Positions 39,915-49,159 of a stretch of DNA of 52,961 nt are shown here, piece after piece (the first letter of the stretch is position 1; each line of letters begins with the position of its first letter). The notes under the pieces are model-generated. The model had not been told where the DNA came from. It was given only the letters and a program-made list of their open reading frames with translations, and made no database searches. The translations under genes and the position numbers were made by a program. Origin of the DNA: Verrucomicrobiia bacterium (GTDB lineage: Bacteria; Verrucomicrobiota; Verrucomicrobiia; Limisphaerales; JAEYXS01); NCBI GenBank assembly GCA_036405135.1, contig DASWYF010000032.1, positions 1-52,961 on the forward strand. Direction: 5' to 3'.

Positions 39915-41171
39915 ATGTCGTCACCGGCTTTCCCAGTCGCCAATCTGCTCGCATGGTTCCGCGCATACGCCCGCGACCTTCCCTGGCGCCGCACCACCGA
40001 TCCCTACGCCATCTGGGTCTCCGAGATCATGCTCCAGCAGACGCAGGTGAAGACCGTCATTCCTTATTGGGAACGCTGGATGCGCGAACTCCCCACCATC
40101 CAATCACTCGCTGAAGCCCCCGAACAAAAGCTGCTGAAACTCTGGGAAGGCCTCGGCTACTACACCCGCGTCCGTAACCTCCAAAAAGGCGCACTCCAAA
40201 TCATCGAGCGCCACGACGGCAAATTCCCTACGACACATGAAGACATTCTCGCCCTCTCCGGCATCGGCCGCTACACCGCCGGAGCCATCGGCAGCATCGC
40301 TTTCAACCAACCCGTTCCTTTGCTGGACGGCAACGTCATCCGCGTCCTCACCCGCTTCTATGGCATCAGTGAAAACGCGAAAGAAAAGGAAACCACGAAC
40401 CGTCTGTGGGCAATAGCCGAGGAACTAGTCACCGAAGCTTTCAAACTCCCCGCAGCTCCCATCTCCCTCTCCTCCAATAGGGAGGCCGAACTTCGGCAGG
40501 AGAGGGCCGGGGAGAGGAGGCCTAATAAATCGGATGCCAAGCGCACCTCGAAAGAACATAGCGCGTCCAACCTCCTTCTCCCCTCGGAGGGGAGAAGGAT
40601 TGAGGATGAGGGGTGCCAGTCTTCGGGAAAACCATCCTCCGGCACCAACTGTTCGCACCTCAACCAATCCCTGATGGAACTCGGTGCCACCATCTGCACC
40701 CCCATCGCGCCCGCCTGTCTCCTTTGCCCTCTGCAAAAAGCCTGTATCGCGAATCGCGACTCACGCCAGAGCGAACTCCCCAATCTCGGCGAACGCGCCG
40801 CCGCTACCCAGCGCCGCTTCTTCGCCTACGTCATCCAGCAAGGACCTAAAGTCCTCGTCCGCCAACGCCCCACTGGCGTCGTGAACGCTGGCCTCTGGGA
40901 ATTCCCAAATATTGAAGTGGAACTGAAAACCAAAGACCCGCTAAACGCCGCGCAACAAGCCTGGAGCCAAGCCTTCACGACAACCGAACCCCTCTGCACC
41001 ATCAAACACTCCATCACCCGCTACCGCATCACCCTCGAAGCTTTTCGTGCAGAAATAAAACCGCGCGCCGAACTCCCCGCCGAACTCGGTGAATGGTATC
41101 CTCTCGATAAACTCCACGACCTCCCCTTCACCAGCGCCCACGGCAAGATCCGCAAGAAGCTGCTGGGGTAA
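39915..41171 (+). CDS. mutY: Adenine DNA glycosylase MutY with internal insertion
   Basis: This enzyme removes adenine opposite 8-oxoguanine. Glu37 in SEIMLQQTQVKT and Asp138 in LLDGNVIRVL are the catalytic residues, with LSGIGRYTAGAIG as the helix-hairpin-helix. The iron-sulfur ligands are Cys261, Cys268, Cys271 and Cys277. The C-terminal NUDIX-like domain (RRFFAYVIQQGPKVLVRQRP) recognises 8-oxoG. About 75 residues (173-247) are inserted between the six-helix domain and the iron-sulfur domain. They are encoded by repeat sequence at 40431-40655. All catalytic residues are intact, so activity is possible. Confidence 0.92.
   Translation: MSSPAFPVANLLAWFRAYARDLPWRRTTDPYAIWVSEIMLQQTQVKTVIPYWERWMRELPTIQSLAEAPEQKLLKLWEGLGYYTRVRNLQKGALQIIERHDGKFPTTHEDILALSGIGRYTAGAIGSIAFNQPVPLLDGNVIRVLTRFYGISENAKEKETTNRLWAIAEELVTEAFKLPAAPISLSSNREAELRQERAGERRPNKSDAKRTSKEHSASNLLLPSEGRRIEDEGCQSSGKPSSGTNCSHLNQSLMELGATICTPIAPACLLCPLQKACIANRDSRQSELPNLGERAAATQRRFFAYVIQQGPKVLVRQRPTGVVNAGLWEFPNIEVELKTKDPLNAAQQAWSQAFTTTEPLCTIKHSITRYRITLEAFRAEIKPRAELPAELGEWYPLDKLHDLPFTSAHGKIRKKLLG
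40431..40655 (+). repeat. Repeat-derived in-frame insertion within mutY
   Basis: The insertion has two palindromic parts. The first, at about 40465-40515, contains ctctcct...aggagag around gccgaacttcggc. The second is lollipop copy C (40571-40613): ccttctcccctc and gaggggagaagg form a perfect 12-bp stem, followed by attgaggatgagg as in copies A and B. Reading continues in frame through all of it. The encoded segment is Ser/Arg/Glu-rich (SNREAELRQERAGERRPNKS), unlike any MutY linker. Confidence 0.85.
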
Positions 41172-41218
41172 GTAAAACTGCAACTCGTCTTAGACGTCGC
41201 GATCGATTTCAGACTAAT

Positions 41219-41254
41219 AAAAAACCGGCCAGAGGATCTCTCCCATGACCGGTT
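41219..41254 (-). terminator. Terminator after the 41273-42184 gene
   Basis: AACCGG (41223-41228) and CCGGTT (41249-41254) close a stem that has an inner AGAG/CTCT pairing. On the minus strand the stem runs straight into six T and then ATTAG. It lies 18 bases after the stop of the exported protein gene. The convergent mutY ends about 50 bases away. Confidence 0.8.
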
Positions 41255-41272
41255 CTGAAAATCGGTTTCCGC

Positions 41273-42184
41273 TTACCTCTTCGGCATCGTGGTCGTCTTT
41301 TTCTTCGCCGCCTTCGGCTCCGTCTCAGGTGAACCATTCACGCCGAAATCGAAGATTTTCCCGCCATTATCATTCGCCACCATGAAGGGTCCGATGCTAG
41401 TGGTACCGCCATAAAAGAATCCATACTCACCATTAGCCAAATCTTCACGGGGCGTGACCTTGTATACGCCCGAAGCCAGCTTCTCCAAATCAAATGAACG
41501 CACCGCCTTTTCATCCGGTCCGGACTTGGAACCACCATAGATGTTGAACGATCCCACGATCAGTTTCCGCACATTCTGCTTCGCATCCACCTTGAACTGC
41601 GCCAGTGTGAATTCGTTTGCACTCGTCACCGAGTTGTTGTCGCTCAATCCGCCCTGGGTCTTCTCAAAATAAAAGTAAAACACCGGCTTGCGATTAGTCG
41701 TCTGAGTATTCGCCTTCGCACTGCGGATCACCGCTTCGCGATTCGCCGATTGCCCATACGCAGCGAAAAACGCCACCCCCGACCGCACTTGATTATAGAC
41801 GGATGGCTCAAGCATCGTCATCTTCGGTTTGCCGTCCACCTCTTCGTAAATCCAGATGCCCGCCTCATGCGGTGAACTGGGGTTGTTCACGTCACCCGAC
41901 GCCATCTGGCCGCCAGCCACCTGCCCGGCCGACGTCATCGCGATCATCGCCTGGATCACATTGTCTGTGACACCTGCGCTCTTGAGTTCTCCCAATCCTT
42001 TGATGCTGACGTCATAAGTGCCTTTGGAACTGCGTATCTTCTCCAGCAACACACCCTCACCCAGCCCCAACTTCTGCATCTCGATTACAGCAGCGTTGTT
42101 CAACGCCTCCGCGGCACGAGCCACCACGGGGTTGAAAATAATTGCGGCAGCAACCGCCATCAGGCACCAAAATTTCCGTAGCAT
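41273..42184 (-). CDS. Exported protein of unknown function
   Basis: The 303 residues begin with a signal peptide (MLRKFWCLMAVAAAIIFNPV, cleavage near ARA-AE). A helical module at about residues 28-85 (NAAVIEMQKLGLGEGVLLEK, AGVTDNVIQAMI) resembles short helical repeats of uncharacterised exported proteins. A beta-rich domain follows (VFYFYFEKTQGG, YKVTPREDLANGEYGFFYGG). The C-terminus is a Lys/Thr-rich tail. I do not recognise the second domain with confidence. It stands alone, minus strand, with its own terminator, and probably acts in the periplasm or at the outer membrane. Confidence 0.75.
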   Translation of the reverse strand: MLRKFWCLMAVAAAIIFNPVVARAAEALNNAAVIEMQKLGLGEGVLLEKIRSSKGTYDVSIKGLGELKSAGVTDNVIQAMIAMTSAGQVAGGQMASGDVNNPSSPHEAGIWIYEEVDGKPKMTMLEPSVYNQVRSGVAFFAAYGQSANREAVIRSAKANTQTTNRKPVFYFYFEKTQGGLSDNNSVTSANEFTLAQFKVDAKQNVRKLIVGSFNIYGGSKSGPDEKAVRSFDLEKLASGVYKVTPREDLANGEYGFFYGGTTSIGPFMVANDNGGKIFDFGVNGSPETEPKAAKKKTTTMPKR

Positions 42185-42273
42185 CTTCTATAACTCCTTA
42201 ATGATTGAATGTTAAAACCTTAGGATACCGGTTATAAAACCGCCAAACCAGCAAAAAAATCAGCCCGGCTGGC

Positions 42274-42456
42274 TTATACCACCCCCAGCTCCAAAACCGT
42301 ACTGCATCGCAGACAATTCATCCGCTGTCGCCCCGTCTCATATCGGACATCTTCGGATGCCACTTGGGCTGGTGTCCCCCCTTTCGTCAGCCCATAACTC
42401 CAGCATGCATCAAACGCCTCCTCATGCTTCTCCCCACACTGTTTGCAAGTCCACAT
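42274..42456 (-). CDS. Small zinc-ribbon protein
   Basis: The 60-residue product begins MWTCKQCGEKHEEAFDACWS and has a second pair (MNCLRCSTVLELG). The two CXXC pairs are 41 residues apart and could bind zinc. Longer relatives with similar starts usually continue after the second CXXC, so this copy may be shortened at its C-terminus. No partner gene is obvious. It may act in the cytoplasm as a nucleic-acid or protein adaptor; this is not known. Confidence 0.55.
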   Translation of the reverse strand: MWTCKQCGEKHEEAFDACWSYGLTKGGTPAQVASEDVRYETGRQRMNCLRCSTVLELGVV

Positions 42457-42560
42457 AACGAAACATTTACCGATTCCCCCTCAACAAGACTTACCATTCG
42501 AGATGTAAAACGTAACGTCCTCCTCAAACCGCCATGGAAAACTGCGAGGCGTCCATCGTT

Positions 42561-42830
42561 CATCCCTCTCTTCTAATGAGGCTGAGCATTACCCATAAGT
42601 GGTCACCAGCGTCCAACCAACGGGAACTCCCTTATCAAGGTGGGGCAAAGGCGGCTTGTCCCGATTCTTTGTCGGAACCTCTTTGCCCTAACTTTGGTCT
42701 TCACCGCCGTATCCTCAAATGGAACCGGCCTTCGCAAAACCCAACCCTCTCTGTCCCTAGTCTGATCATTCCACACTTTATAGACTTGTGGGTAATGCTC
42801 AGCAACGAGGAGAGGGATCGAGGGTGAGGA
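42561..42830. mobile_element. MITE-like element inside a repeat
   Basis: gctgagcattacccataagt (42581-42600) and acttgtgggtaatgctcagc (42784-42803) are terminal inverted repeats of 20 bases with one mismatch, bounding a 223-bp unit. The flanks read aatgag and aacgag, a near match that could be an aged 6-bp target duplication. Outside them ccctctcttct and aggagagggatcgagggtgagg resemble the halves of a lollipop repeat, which the element appears to have split. No transposase is encoded. The 409-base gap 42457-42865 shows no supported gene. Confidence 0.55.
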
Positions 42831-42865
42831 GTGAGCACGCCGAGCGCTTAACAAGCACTACAATA

Positions 42866-44206
42866 TCACGCCATCTCCAATCCCCGCATCGTTCCCGTGC
42901 TCGTCGCAAATTTGTCCGTCTCCAACCCCATCCGTTGCAACATGCTCACGAACAGGTTCGGCAACGGATAATTGTGCACCGTATCAAACGCCAGATGCTG
43001 ACCGTGCTTGAACCCGCCACCCGCGAAGAGCACCGGCAGATTCGTCGTCACATGCGTGTTCGCATTGCCGAGATTCGAACCGTACAAAATCATTGAGCGA
43101 TCCAGCAGCGTCTCGCCCTGTTCCTTGATGCCCTTCAGCTTGCCGAACAATTCCGCCAGCAACTTCATGTGCCATTCATCGATCGCCTTCAACTGTGCCA
43201 GCTTCTTGTCGTTCTTACCATGATGCGACAGACTGTGATAACCATCCGTGATGTGCATGTCGTCCAGATCCAGCACCGGTGAATTCACGCTATCCAGCAG
43301 CAACGTCACCGCCCGTGAGGAATCCGTTTCAAACGCCAGCCGCGCCATCTCATACATCAGACGCACCTTCTCCATATATTCCGCCGGGCTGGCCGGATCG
43401 AGCGGTGCCGCCACCGGCGCTTTCGGCTTCGGCCGATTCTCCCACTCGCGCGACATCACCATCCGCTGCTCCAATTCGCGCACACCCGTGAGGTATTGGT
43501 CCAAGCGATCCTTGTCCCGCACCCCGAGATCGCGTTGCAGCGACTTCGTCTGGTCCGCCACCGCGTCCATGATGCTCTCGCCCAGTTGCAATTTCCGCAC
43601 CTGCTGCGCCACCTGCTCCTTCGAGCCTTGCAGGAACAGCTTCTTGTAAACACTCACTGCGCTCTCTTCACACGGAATGAGCACGCCGCCACCCGTCCAT
43701 GAAAGACTGCGAGAACCCTGTTGCACGTTCACGCCGAGCGTCATCGTCGGGAACCGCGTCAGATGCCCGATGCGCTCACCAATGTATTGATCCAGCGAGA
43801 TCGTGTTGCGGAAACCGCCACTGCCCGGATGCGGTGCCGCCGTGAGGAAGCAGTTATCCGCCGGATGCCCGCCATCCACATCCGGATGCCACACCCCGCT
43901 GAACACCGTGAAATCTTTCCGATACGCCTGCAACAACTCGAGATACGTCGAAGCCTTGTAATCCTTGCCCGCGCCGGTCGGGAAGAAATTCTCCGGCAAC
44001 AGACCCAGGTTATTGCACACGCCCAGCATACGACGCGGCGCTTGCTTGGCCGCCGCACTCTCCGCCGCGTTCAGAAACGCCGGCGTCATCGCCTCGAGCA
44101 TCGGCAAACCCAGCAACACACCCGCCGCCTTCAGGAACTGGCGACGCGGCAAAGCCCGTTTCGTGGAGATGAACGAGCCGAACATATCGGATTGCTTGCT
44201 ATTCAT
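42866..44206 (-). CDS. DUF1552 secreted protein (Tat signal)
   Basis: The 446-residue protein belongs to a family abundant in planctomycetes and verrucomicrobia. A twin-arginine signal is seen at about residues 21-45 ([18 protein letters not shown]). Family segments are [36 protein letters not shown] and the C-terminal [20 protein letters not shown]. The fold is related to the DUF1501 sulfatase-like group, but the function is not established. It lies 50 bases downstream of the haem-containing DUF1592-type gene, and the two are almost certainly co-expressed and exported. Confidence 0.92.
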   Translation of the reverse strand: MNSKQSDMFGSFISTKRALPRRQFLKAAGVLLGLPMLEAMTPAFLNAAESAAAKQAPRRMLGVCNNLGLLPENFFPTGAGKDYKASTYLELLQAYRKDFTVFSGVWHPDVDGGHPADNCFLTAAPHPGSGGFRNTISLDQYIGERIGHLTRFPTMTLGVNVQQGSRSLSWTGGGVLIPCEESAVSVYKKLFLQGSKEQVAQQVRKLQLGESIMDAVADQTKSLQRDLGVRDKDRLDQYLTGVRELEQRMVMSREWENRPKPKAPVAAPLDPASPAEYMEKVRLMYEMARLAFETDSSRAVTLLLDSVNSPVLDLDDMHITDGYHSLSHHGKNDKKLAQLKAIDEWHMKLLAELFGKLKGIKEQGETLLDRSMILYGSNLGNANTHVTTNLPVLFAGGGFKHGQHLAFDTVHNYPLPNLFVSMLQRMGLETDKFATSTGTMRGLEMA

Positions 44207-44256
44207 GTGCTTCTAAATATTTATGCCACGTTTTTCCATCCACTGCCAACGCTCAA

Positions 44257-46857
44257 TTACTTATTCCGGAACAAATCACTCTGCACGATCGATTGAATCA
44301 CCGAGCGCACGCCGTAATGGCTCGAGCTCGCGCGATCCAATATCTCCTCCACCTCGGCGCGATCACCAAATCGCACCGCCGCACCCGTTCCGTAAACCAC
44401 CAATTGCCGCGTCAGGTTCCGCGCGATCTGCCGGTCATCCTTCAGCAACAATTCCTTCAAGCTCTGGATGTCTTGGAACTTCCCGCCATTGTTCGGCAAT
44501 TCCCCGCTCGCATCCACCACCGGCCCCGGATGGAACGTGAACGGCTGCCCGTTCTTGCCATAGCCCGGCACCACATTATTCGTGCTGCCCAGCGCGCGAT
44601 ACTCCGTCCGCCAGCCGCCCATCACATCGAAGTTCTCCAGCGCGAAACCCGCCGGATCGATCTTCGTATGGCAGCCCGCGCACGTCGCCAGCTCGCGATG
44701 TTTCTCCAGCTGTTGACGGATCGTCACCGCTCCGCGCGTGTCTGGCTCAATCGCTGGCACACTCGGCGGCGGAGGCGGTGGCGGCTTACCGATGATCCGC
44801 TCCATGATCCACACGCCGCGCAAGACCGGCGAGGTCGTCGTGCCATTCGCCGTCACCTTCAGCACACTCGCCTGCGTCATCAATCCGCCGCGCACACTGC
44901 CCTTCGGCAACGGCACGCGCCGCAGATGAATCCCCTCCACCGGCGGCAGGTCGTAATGCTTTGCCAACCGCTCGTTCAACATCGTGAAGTCGGACTTGAT
45001 CAGGTTCCGCGACGGCAGATCGCTCTTCAACAATTCCGCGAAGAACATCTGCGTCTCATCCACCGCGTCTTCCACCAATGCATCATCGAGGTAATAGTCA
45101 GGATACAACGTCGCATCCGGCGAGGTCGCGCTCGCATGCCGCAGATCCAACCAGTAATCCAGGAACGAGTTCACGAACTTCTGCGCCTTAGGATCTTTCA
45201 AAAGCCGGTCGGTTTGTGCCCGTAACATATCTGGATGCCCCAGCTTGCCCTTCGCTGCCAGCGAACGCAGTTCCGCATCCGGCGCCGAGTTCCAGAGAAA
45301 ATACGAGAGCCTAGAGGCGAGCGCGTAATCATCCAGCTTGCCCGGCTTCTCCTCCAGCGTCACAAATCCCGGCGAGCACAATACACCCGAGTAACCAGCG
45401 ATCATCGCCTCCATGAACTTGCTCCCCGAACCCATCGCCGTATGGATGACCTTCAGGAACCGCTGCACATCCACCTCCTCCACGGGCCGTCGATACGCTT
45501 GCGCCATGAAATTCCTCAGCAACCGCTCCGCATCCGTCTTCGGATTCTTCGATTCCACCGTAATCTGCTTCTTCGCATCCACCTTCAGCGGCAGATCGCC
45601 GAAGAGCAACTTCTGCGTCTTCGTAAGCTTGTCATCATAGATCGGCCCCTCGACCTCCAGCCAGCGATACGCCACACCCGGTTGCCCTTCCTTCGTCGCC
45701 AGCGGATTCTTCCAAGCGGGCGGACGTGACCGGAACAAACGCACGGGGTCCGGCCTCACCGTCTCACCTTCCAGCAACCACGCTTGCAATTCATGCACAC
45801 CCGGCTCGATCTGTGCATCGAAACCACCCAGCTTGCGCAAGAGTCGCGGCGGCGTCTCCGCATAGACCTCCACCGGTTCCGCGCGACGCCCGATCGAGGT
45901 GTTCGTGCGATCCGGCGTCCACCACCGCGCCTGGCTTATCGGTGCCGCCCAGAACGTGTAAGCCGAGATGCGCAGCTTGTAGAAACCCGCTGCGGGCGCT
46001 TTGAAATTCGTGAACTTGATCTCCAGCGGCTCATACGCGCTCGCCACCACACCGATCCCCTCCTGTTCGCGGATCGCCGGATTCTTATCCCCCACCGTCA
46101 CCGGAGCCGTCCCCTCCAGCACATCCTTCTGCGCCGTGTAATTCAGCATCGGAAACGTCGCGCGTTCGGGACTGCGATTGAACTCGCTGAACTTCAGCTT
46201 ACCCGTAAAAGACCGCTGATCCCGCGCGTAGTAACGATTCGTCGTCGTTGGCACCTTCAACGCCTGCGCCTTCACCACTTCTTGCAGCGCATAATCCGCC
46301 GCCTGCAAATACCGCGCGAGCTGAACATGCGAGACATCCAGCGCCTCACCCACCTTGTTGAAGCGATGCGATTCTCCATCCTCTGGCAACATCTCCTTCA
46401 CTTGAAGCCACGGCGCACCCAACAGATCCCGCAGTGAATTCTCATACTCATACCGGTTCAGCCGACGCCACACCGAGCGCCCCACCGTCTTCGCGCGCTC
46501 CTCATCTGCCGCCACCATCGTCTCCGTCAGCGCCTCGATGAACGCCCCGCGCTGCTTTTTGGATGGCTGATCCTTCTTCGGCGGCGGCATCTCGCCGGAC
46601 TCCACCGCATCATGCACCTTCACCCAAGTCCCAAAAGCCTTCGCATCAGAGAGATCGAACTTCAACGCCGTCAGATCGATCCCGCCCTTCTTCGTCTCCC
46701 CATCATGACAATCCGTGCAAAACTTCTGGATCACCGGACTGATATCCTTCGTGAACCGCCCCAAAGCCGCCGCTGAAGACGAAGCCGTCTCCGCCGCCTG
46801 CAACGCCAGAGCCGATCCCATCATCAAAACCAAATAAATGTACACACGAATACGCAT
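44257..46857 (-). CDS. PSCyt1 / DUF1587-1595-1592-1588-1585 multidomain protein
   Basis: The 866-residue secreted protein has a signal peptide to about residue 21. A planctomycete cytochrome-c-type motif CTDCH is at 47-51 and a second CAGCH at 726-730, so two c-haems are possible. The DUF1587 ([20 protein letters not shown]), DUF1595 ([20 protein letters not shown]), DUF1592 ([20 protein letters not shown]), DUF1588 ([20 protein letters not shown]) and DUF1585 ([20 protein letters not shown]) regions follow in that order. An unassigned stretch at about 200-400 may be a carbohydrate-binding module. It is the first gene of a pair with DUF1552. Confidence 0.92.
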   Translation of the reverse strand: MRIRVYIYLVLMMGSALALQAAETASSSAAALGRFTKDISPVIQKFCTDCHDGETKKGGIDLTALKFDLSDAKAFGTWVKVHDAVESGEMPPPKKDQPSKKQRGAFIEALTETMVAADEERAKTVGRSVWRRLNRYEYENSLRDLLGAPWLQVKEMLPEDGESHRFNKVGEALDVSHVQLARYLQAADYALQEVVKAQALKVPTTTNRYYARDQRSFTGKLKFSEFNRSPERATFPMLNYTAQKDVLEGTAPVTVGDKNPAIREQEGIGVVASAYEPLEIKFTNFKAPAAGFYKLRISAYTFWAAPISQARWWTPDRTNTSIGRRAEPVEVYAETPPRLLRKLGGFDAQIEPGVHELQAWLLEGETVRPDPVRLFRSRPPAWKNPLATKEGQPGVAYRWLEVEGPIYDDKLTKTQKLLFGDLPLKVDAKKQITVESKNPKTDAERLLRNFMAQAYRRPVEEVDVQRFLKVIHTAMGSGSKFMEAMIAGYSGVLCSPGFVTLEEKPGKLDDYALASRLSYFLWNSAPDAELRSLAAKGKLGHPDMLRAQTDRLLKDPKAQKFVNSFLDYWLDLRHASATSPDATLYPDYYLDDALVEDAVDETQMFFAELLKSDLPSRNLIKSDFTMLNERLAKHYDLPPVEGIHLRRVPLPKGSVRGGLMTQASVLKVTANGTTTSPVLRGVWIMERIIGKPPPPPPPSVPAIEPDTRGAVTIRQQLEKHRELATCAGCHTKIDPAGFALENFDVMGGWRTEYRALGSTNNVVPGYGKNGQPFTFHPGPVVDASGELPNNGGKFQDIQSLKELLLKDDRQIARNLTRQLVVYGTGAAVRFGDRAEVEEILDRASSSHYGVRSVIQSIVQSDLFRNK

Positions 46858-47269
46858 GAGTCAGTCACTCATAGTATGAGACGCTGAAACAGGTAGCAAC
46901 CATTCAAACAACTTGGCGGAGCGCCGGCCTCCGGCCCGGCTCGAAAATGGAGCGCGGGTCTCCGACCCGCAGCAACTCCCATAAGCAAAGTCAGCTCCCA
47001 AAACGCCATATACCTAAACGAACACCTCATCCTCCGCCCACAACGGGGTCACGTCCCAAAGCCCAACGTTGCCCGCGACTCCGCGAGCGGGCTACGTTGG
47101 GAAAGCCCCCTTAAATCCCCAACCCCAAAGCGGGTTCCCCCTCTTAAAGTAGCAGCCGAGGTAACGAGGCTCTACCCCTGATAATACTCCCGTCCTTGTC
47201 AAACTCCCTCAATCCCGCCTTAATCAACCACCAGATACGCCGCGTTACACCTCACCCGCATTAATCACC
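46858..47269. repeat. Gap with TCC-loop palindromes and a long inverted repeat
   Basis: Two units, gccggcc-tcc-ggcccggc (about 46923-46941, stem with one extra C) and gcgggtc-tcc-gacccgc (46954-46970), each follow a ggagcgc-like lead. Further on CCCAACGT (47062-47069) pairs with ACGTTGGG (47094-47101), with an inner GCCCGC/GCGGGC. The module gcagccgaggtaacgaggctct lies at about 47152-47173. No gene is supported in these 412 bases. Promoters of the two divergent neighbours must lie here. Confidence 0.75.
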
Positions 47270-47830
47270 ATGGCTCAACTTTCACCAGATCAGATCGCGG
47301 ACATCATCCTCTCTCGAAGGTCAGTTTACGGTTTGGATACCGACAGCCGCATCCGTCAGGTCGCCAACCAACTGACCGCCCGCGCACTCTTTGAACTTCT
47401 CGCGCAACTGGACGATCAGGCTTCGGACTTCCCTCTTCAGTTATCCACCCTGCTCTTAGAACTCGGAGATGATTTGCATTTGAAAGATAAATACCTCATC
47501 AGCTTCGACACCGGCAATCTCCCGGCTGACGCCCCTGAAGTCACCCCGCCTCCTGCACCTGAAGAACCATCCGTGCACTACCTCAAACTCATTTTCCAAA
47601 ACGAAGACGCCGCCTATTATCAGTTCCACTTTTTCCCTGACCTTGAGACGGGTTACATACTTGGTGCCGCGCGGAAGCGCACTGGAGACGCGCAACATAT
47701 CCGGCTTGAACTCACCCACCCCTCCGCACTCCAGACCTTCATTGAATCCTGCCGAAGCAATCCCCATTTCCTCCGGGTAGAAGAGTCAACTGCTGAACAA
47801 TTTCGCCAAGCCCCATCCCACGGGACATAG
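47270..47830 (+). CDS. Protein of unknown function
   Basis: The 186-residue product has no signal peptide or membrane segment. The first 85 residues are helical and acidic (FELLAQLDDQASDFPLQLST, LLLELGDDLHLKDKYLISFD). A Pro-rich linker at about 92-103 (EVTPPPAPEEPSVHYL) precedes a second part with a beta pattern (DAAYYQFHFFPDLETGYILG). I do not recognise the family. The codon usage and the ATG (47270) are in keeping with neighbouring genes, so it is probably expressed. Confidence 0.6.
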   Translation: MAQLSPDQIADIILSRRSVYGLDTDSRIRQVANQLTARALFELLAQLDDQASDFPLQLSTLLLELGDDLHLKDKYLISFDTGNLPADAPEVTPPPAPEEPSVHYLKLIFQNEDAAYYQFHFFPDLETGYILGAARKRTGDAQHIRLELTHPSALQTFIESCRSNPHFLRVEESTAEQFRQAPSHGT

Positions 47831-47984
47831 AAGCACCCTTTCAGGCTCAACGGGCCGCCCTGCTAAAGCCCAATGTTTTCCCCTCCTCTTTGTGCCTTCT
47901 GTGCCTTTTTGCGGCCATACTGTTTCCCCCTTTCCCTCCCCATCTGAATACCCTACCCTCCTCCCACGTCACCTTTACGTATCT

Positions 47985-48911
47985 ATGAAACGCATCCTGA
48001 GCCTTTTGCTCCTGGCCCTCTTGGCCACGTCGCTTACCGCCACCGCTGCGGACCAGAACCGCAAACTCGTCATCATCGCGGGCAAGCCCAGCCATCCGCC
48101 CCTCATGCACGAGTTTCGCGCGGGCTCTCTGCTCCTGCAGAAATGCCTGCAAGGCTATCCCGGCCTCACCGTGGAGGTGCACACCAACGGCTGGGTCAGC
48201 GATGAAAAGACCTTCGACACCGCCGACGCCATCTTCATCTACGCCGATGGCGGTGGCGGCCATCCCGCCGTCCAAGGCAACCATCTGGAAACCCTGAAAA
48301 AACACATCGCCCGTGGCGTCGGTTTCGGCTGCGGCCATTACGGCGTGGAAATCGTGCCCGCCCAAGCTGGCAAAGAATTCAAAGAATGGATGGGCGGTCA
48401 CTATGAAAACGCCTTCTCCGTGAACCCCATCTGGGAACCGGACTATAAGAGCTTTCCAAAACACCCTATCGCCAACGGTGTGAAACCTTTCAGCACCAAA
48501 GACGAATGGTATTTCAACATGCGCTTCCGCGATGACATCAAAGGCATCACCCCGCTCCTCGTCGCCAAGCCCAGCGACGCCGTCCGCGATGGCCCCTACG
48601 TCCATCCGAAAGGCCCCTATCCGCACATCCAGGAAGCCAAAGGCCGCGATGAAATCATGATGTGGGCCACCGAACGCCCCGATGGCGGTCGCGCCTTCGG
48701 CTTCACCGGCGGTCACTTTCATATGAACTGGGGTAACGACAATCAGCGTAAGATCGTGCTGAACGCCCTCGTCTGGCTCACCAAAGCCCCAGTCCCTGAC
48801 GACGGCGTGAAATCTCAAGTCACCCAGGAAGAACTCATGCAAAACCTCGACGTGAAAAACGTCCCGAAACCCGCCGCTGCGCCAGCCCCCAAGCCCGCAG
48901 AAAAGAAGTAA
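47985..48911 (+). CDS. ThuA-like secreted protein
   Basis: The ATG at 47985 gives 308 residues with a Sec signal peptide (MKRILSLLLLALLATSLTAT, cleavage near TAA-DQ). The ThuA/class I glutamine amidotransferase-like fold is visible in KLVIIAGKPSHPPLMHEFRA, DAIFIYADGGGGHPAVQGNH, RGVGFGCGHYGVEI and RAFGFTGGHFHMNWGNDNQR. The family is common in PVC bacteria with glycan-processing or sugar-dehydrogenase neighbours. A short Lys/Pro/Ala-rich tail ends the protein. The frame upstream of 47985 is not conserved-looking. Its true substrate is unknown. Confidence 0.9.
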   Translation: MKRILSLLLLALLATSLTATAADQNRKLVIIAGKPSHPPLMHEFRAGSLLLQKCLQGYPGLTVEVHTNGWVSDEKTFDTADAIFIYADGGGGHPAVQGNHLETLKKHIARGVGFGCGHYGVEIVPAQAGKEFKEWMGGHYENAFSVNPIWEPDYKSFPKHPIANGVKPFSTKDEWYFNMRFRDDIKGITPLLVAKPSDAVRDGPYVHPKGPYPHIQEAKGRDEIMMWATERPDGGRAFGFTGGHFHMNWGNDNQRKIVLNALVWLTKAPVPDDGVKSQVTQEELMQNLDVKNVPKPAAAPAPKPAEKK

Positions 48912-49159
48912 GCAAAATCTACCAGCCGCCCTCGGCTGCCAGCTCAACGGTAGTGGGGCAGTCGCCCCCGGCTGCCATAGTCGGACAGGCGCCCTCGCCT
49001 GTCCCCTCTTCGAATCTCAACGCCGCCGCCAGAAATGGTCGCGGCGTTTCACTTTCTGTGCATCCAAACGCCCACGACAATGTGCTGCCCGGCATCTTGC
49101 CGGCAGTAAGGGCGCGCCCGAATGAAACTACGCACATCCAATTTACCCGCATAGAACTT
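48912..49159. repeat. Array of palindromic repeats
   Basis: Three units follow one another: agccgccctcggct (about 48924-48937), gggggcgactgcc-type (about 48955-48975) and GACAGGCG-CCCT-CGCCTGTC (about 48984-49003). CTGCCCGGCA and TGCCGGCAG at about 49084-49105 form another stem. The array separates the convergent ThuA-like and GNAT genes and may act as terminators or mRNA stabilisers. No gene is supported. Confidence 0.65.

Noticed and set aside
42603..42854. Minus-strand frame of 83 codons within the MITE-like element
   Set aside because: It has no recognisable features and spans the element end and flanking repeat.
47847..48947. Minus-strand frame of 366 codons opposite the ThuA-like gene
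   Set aside because: The plus-strand gene has a signal peptide and family motifs; the reverse frame shows none.
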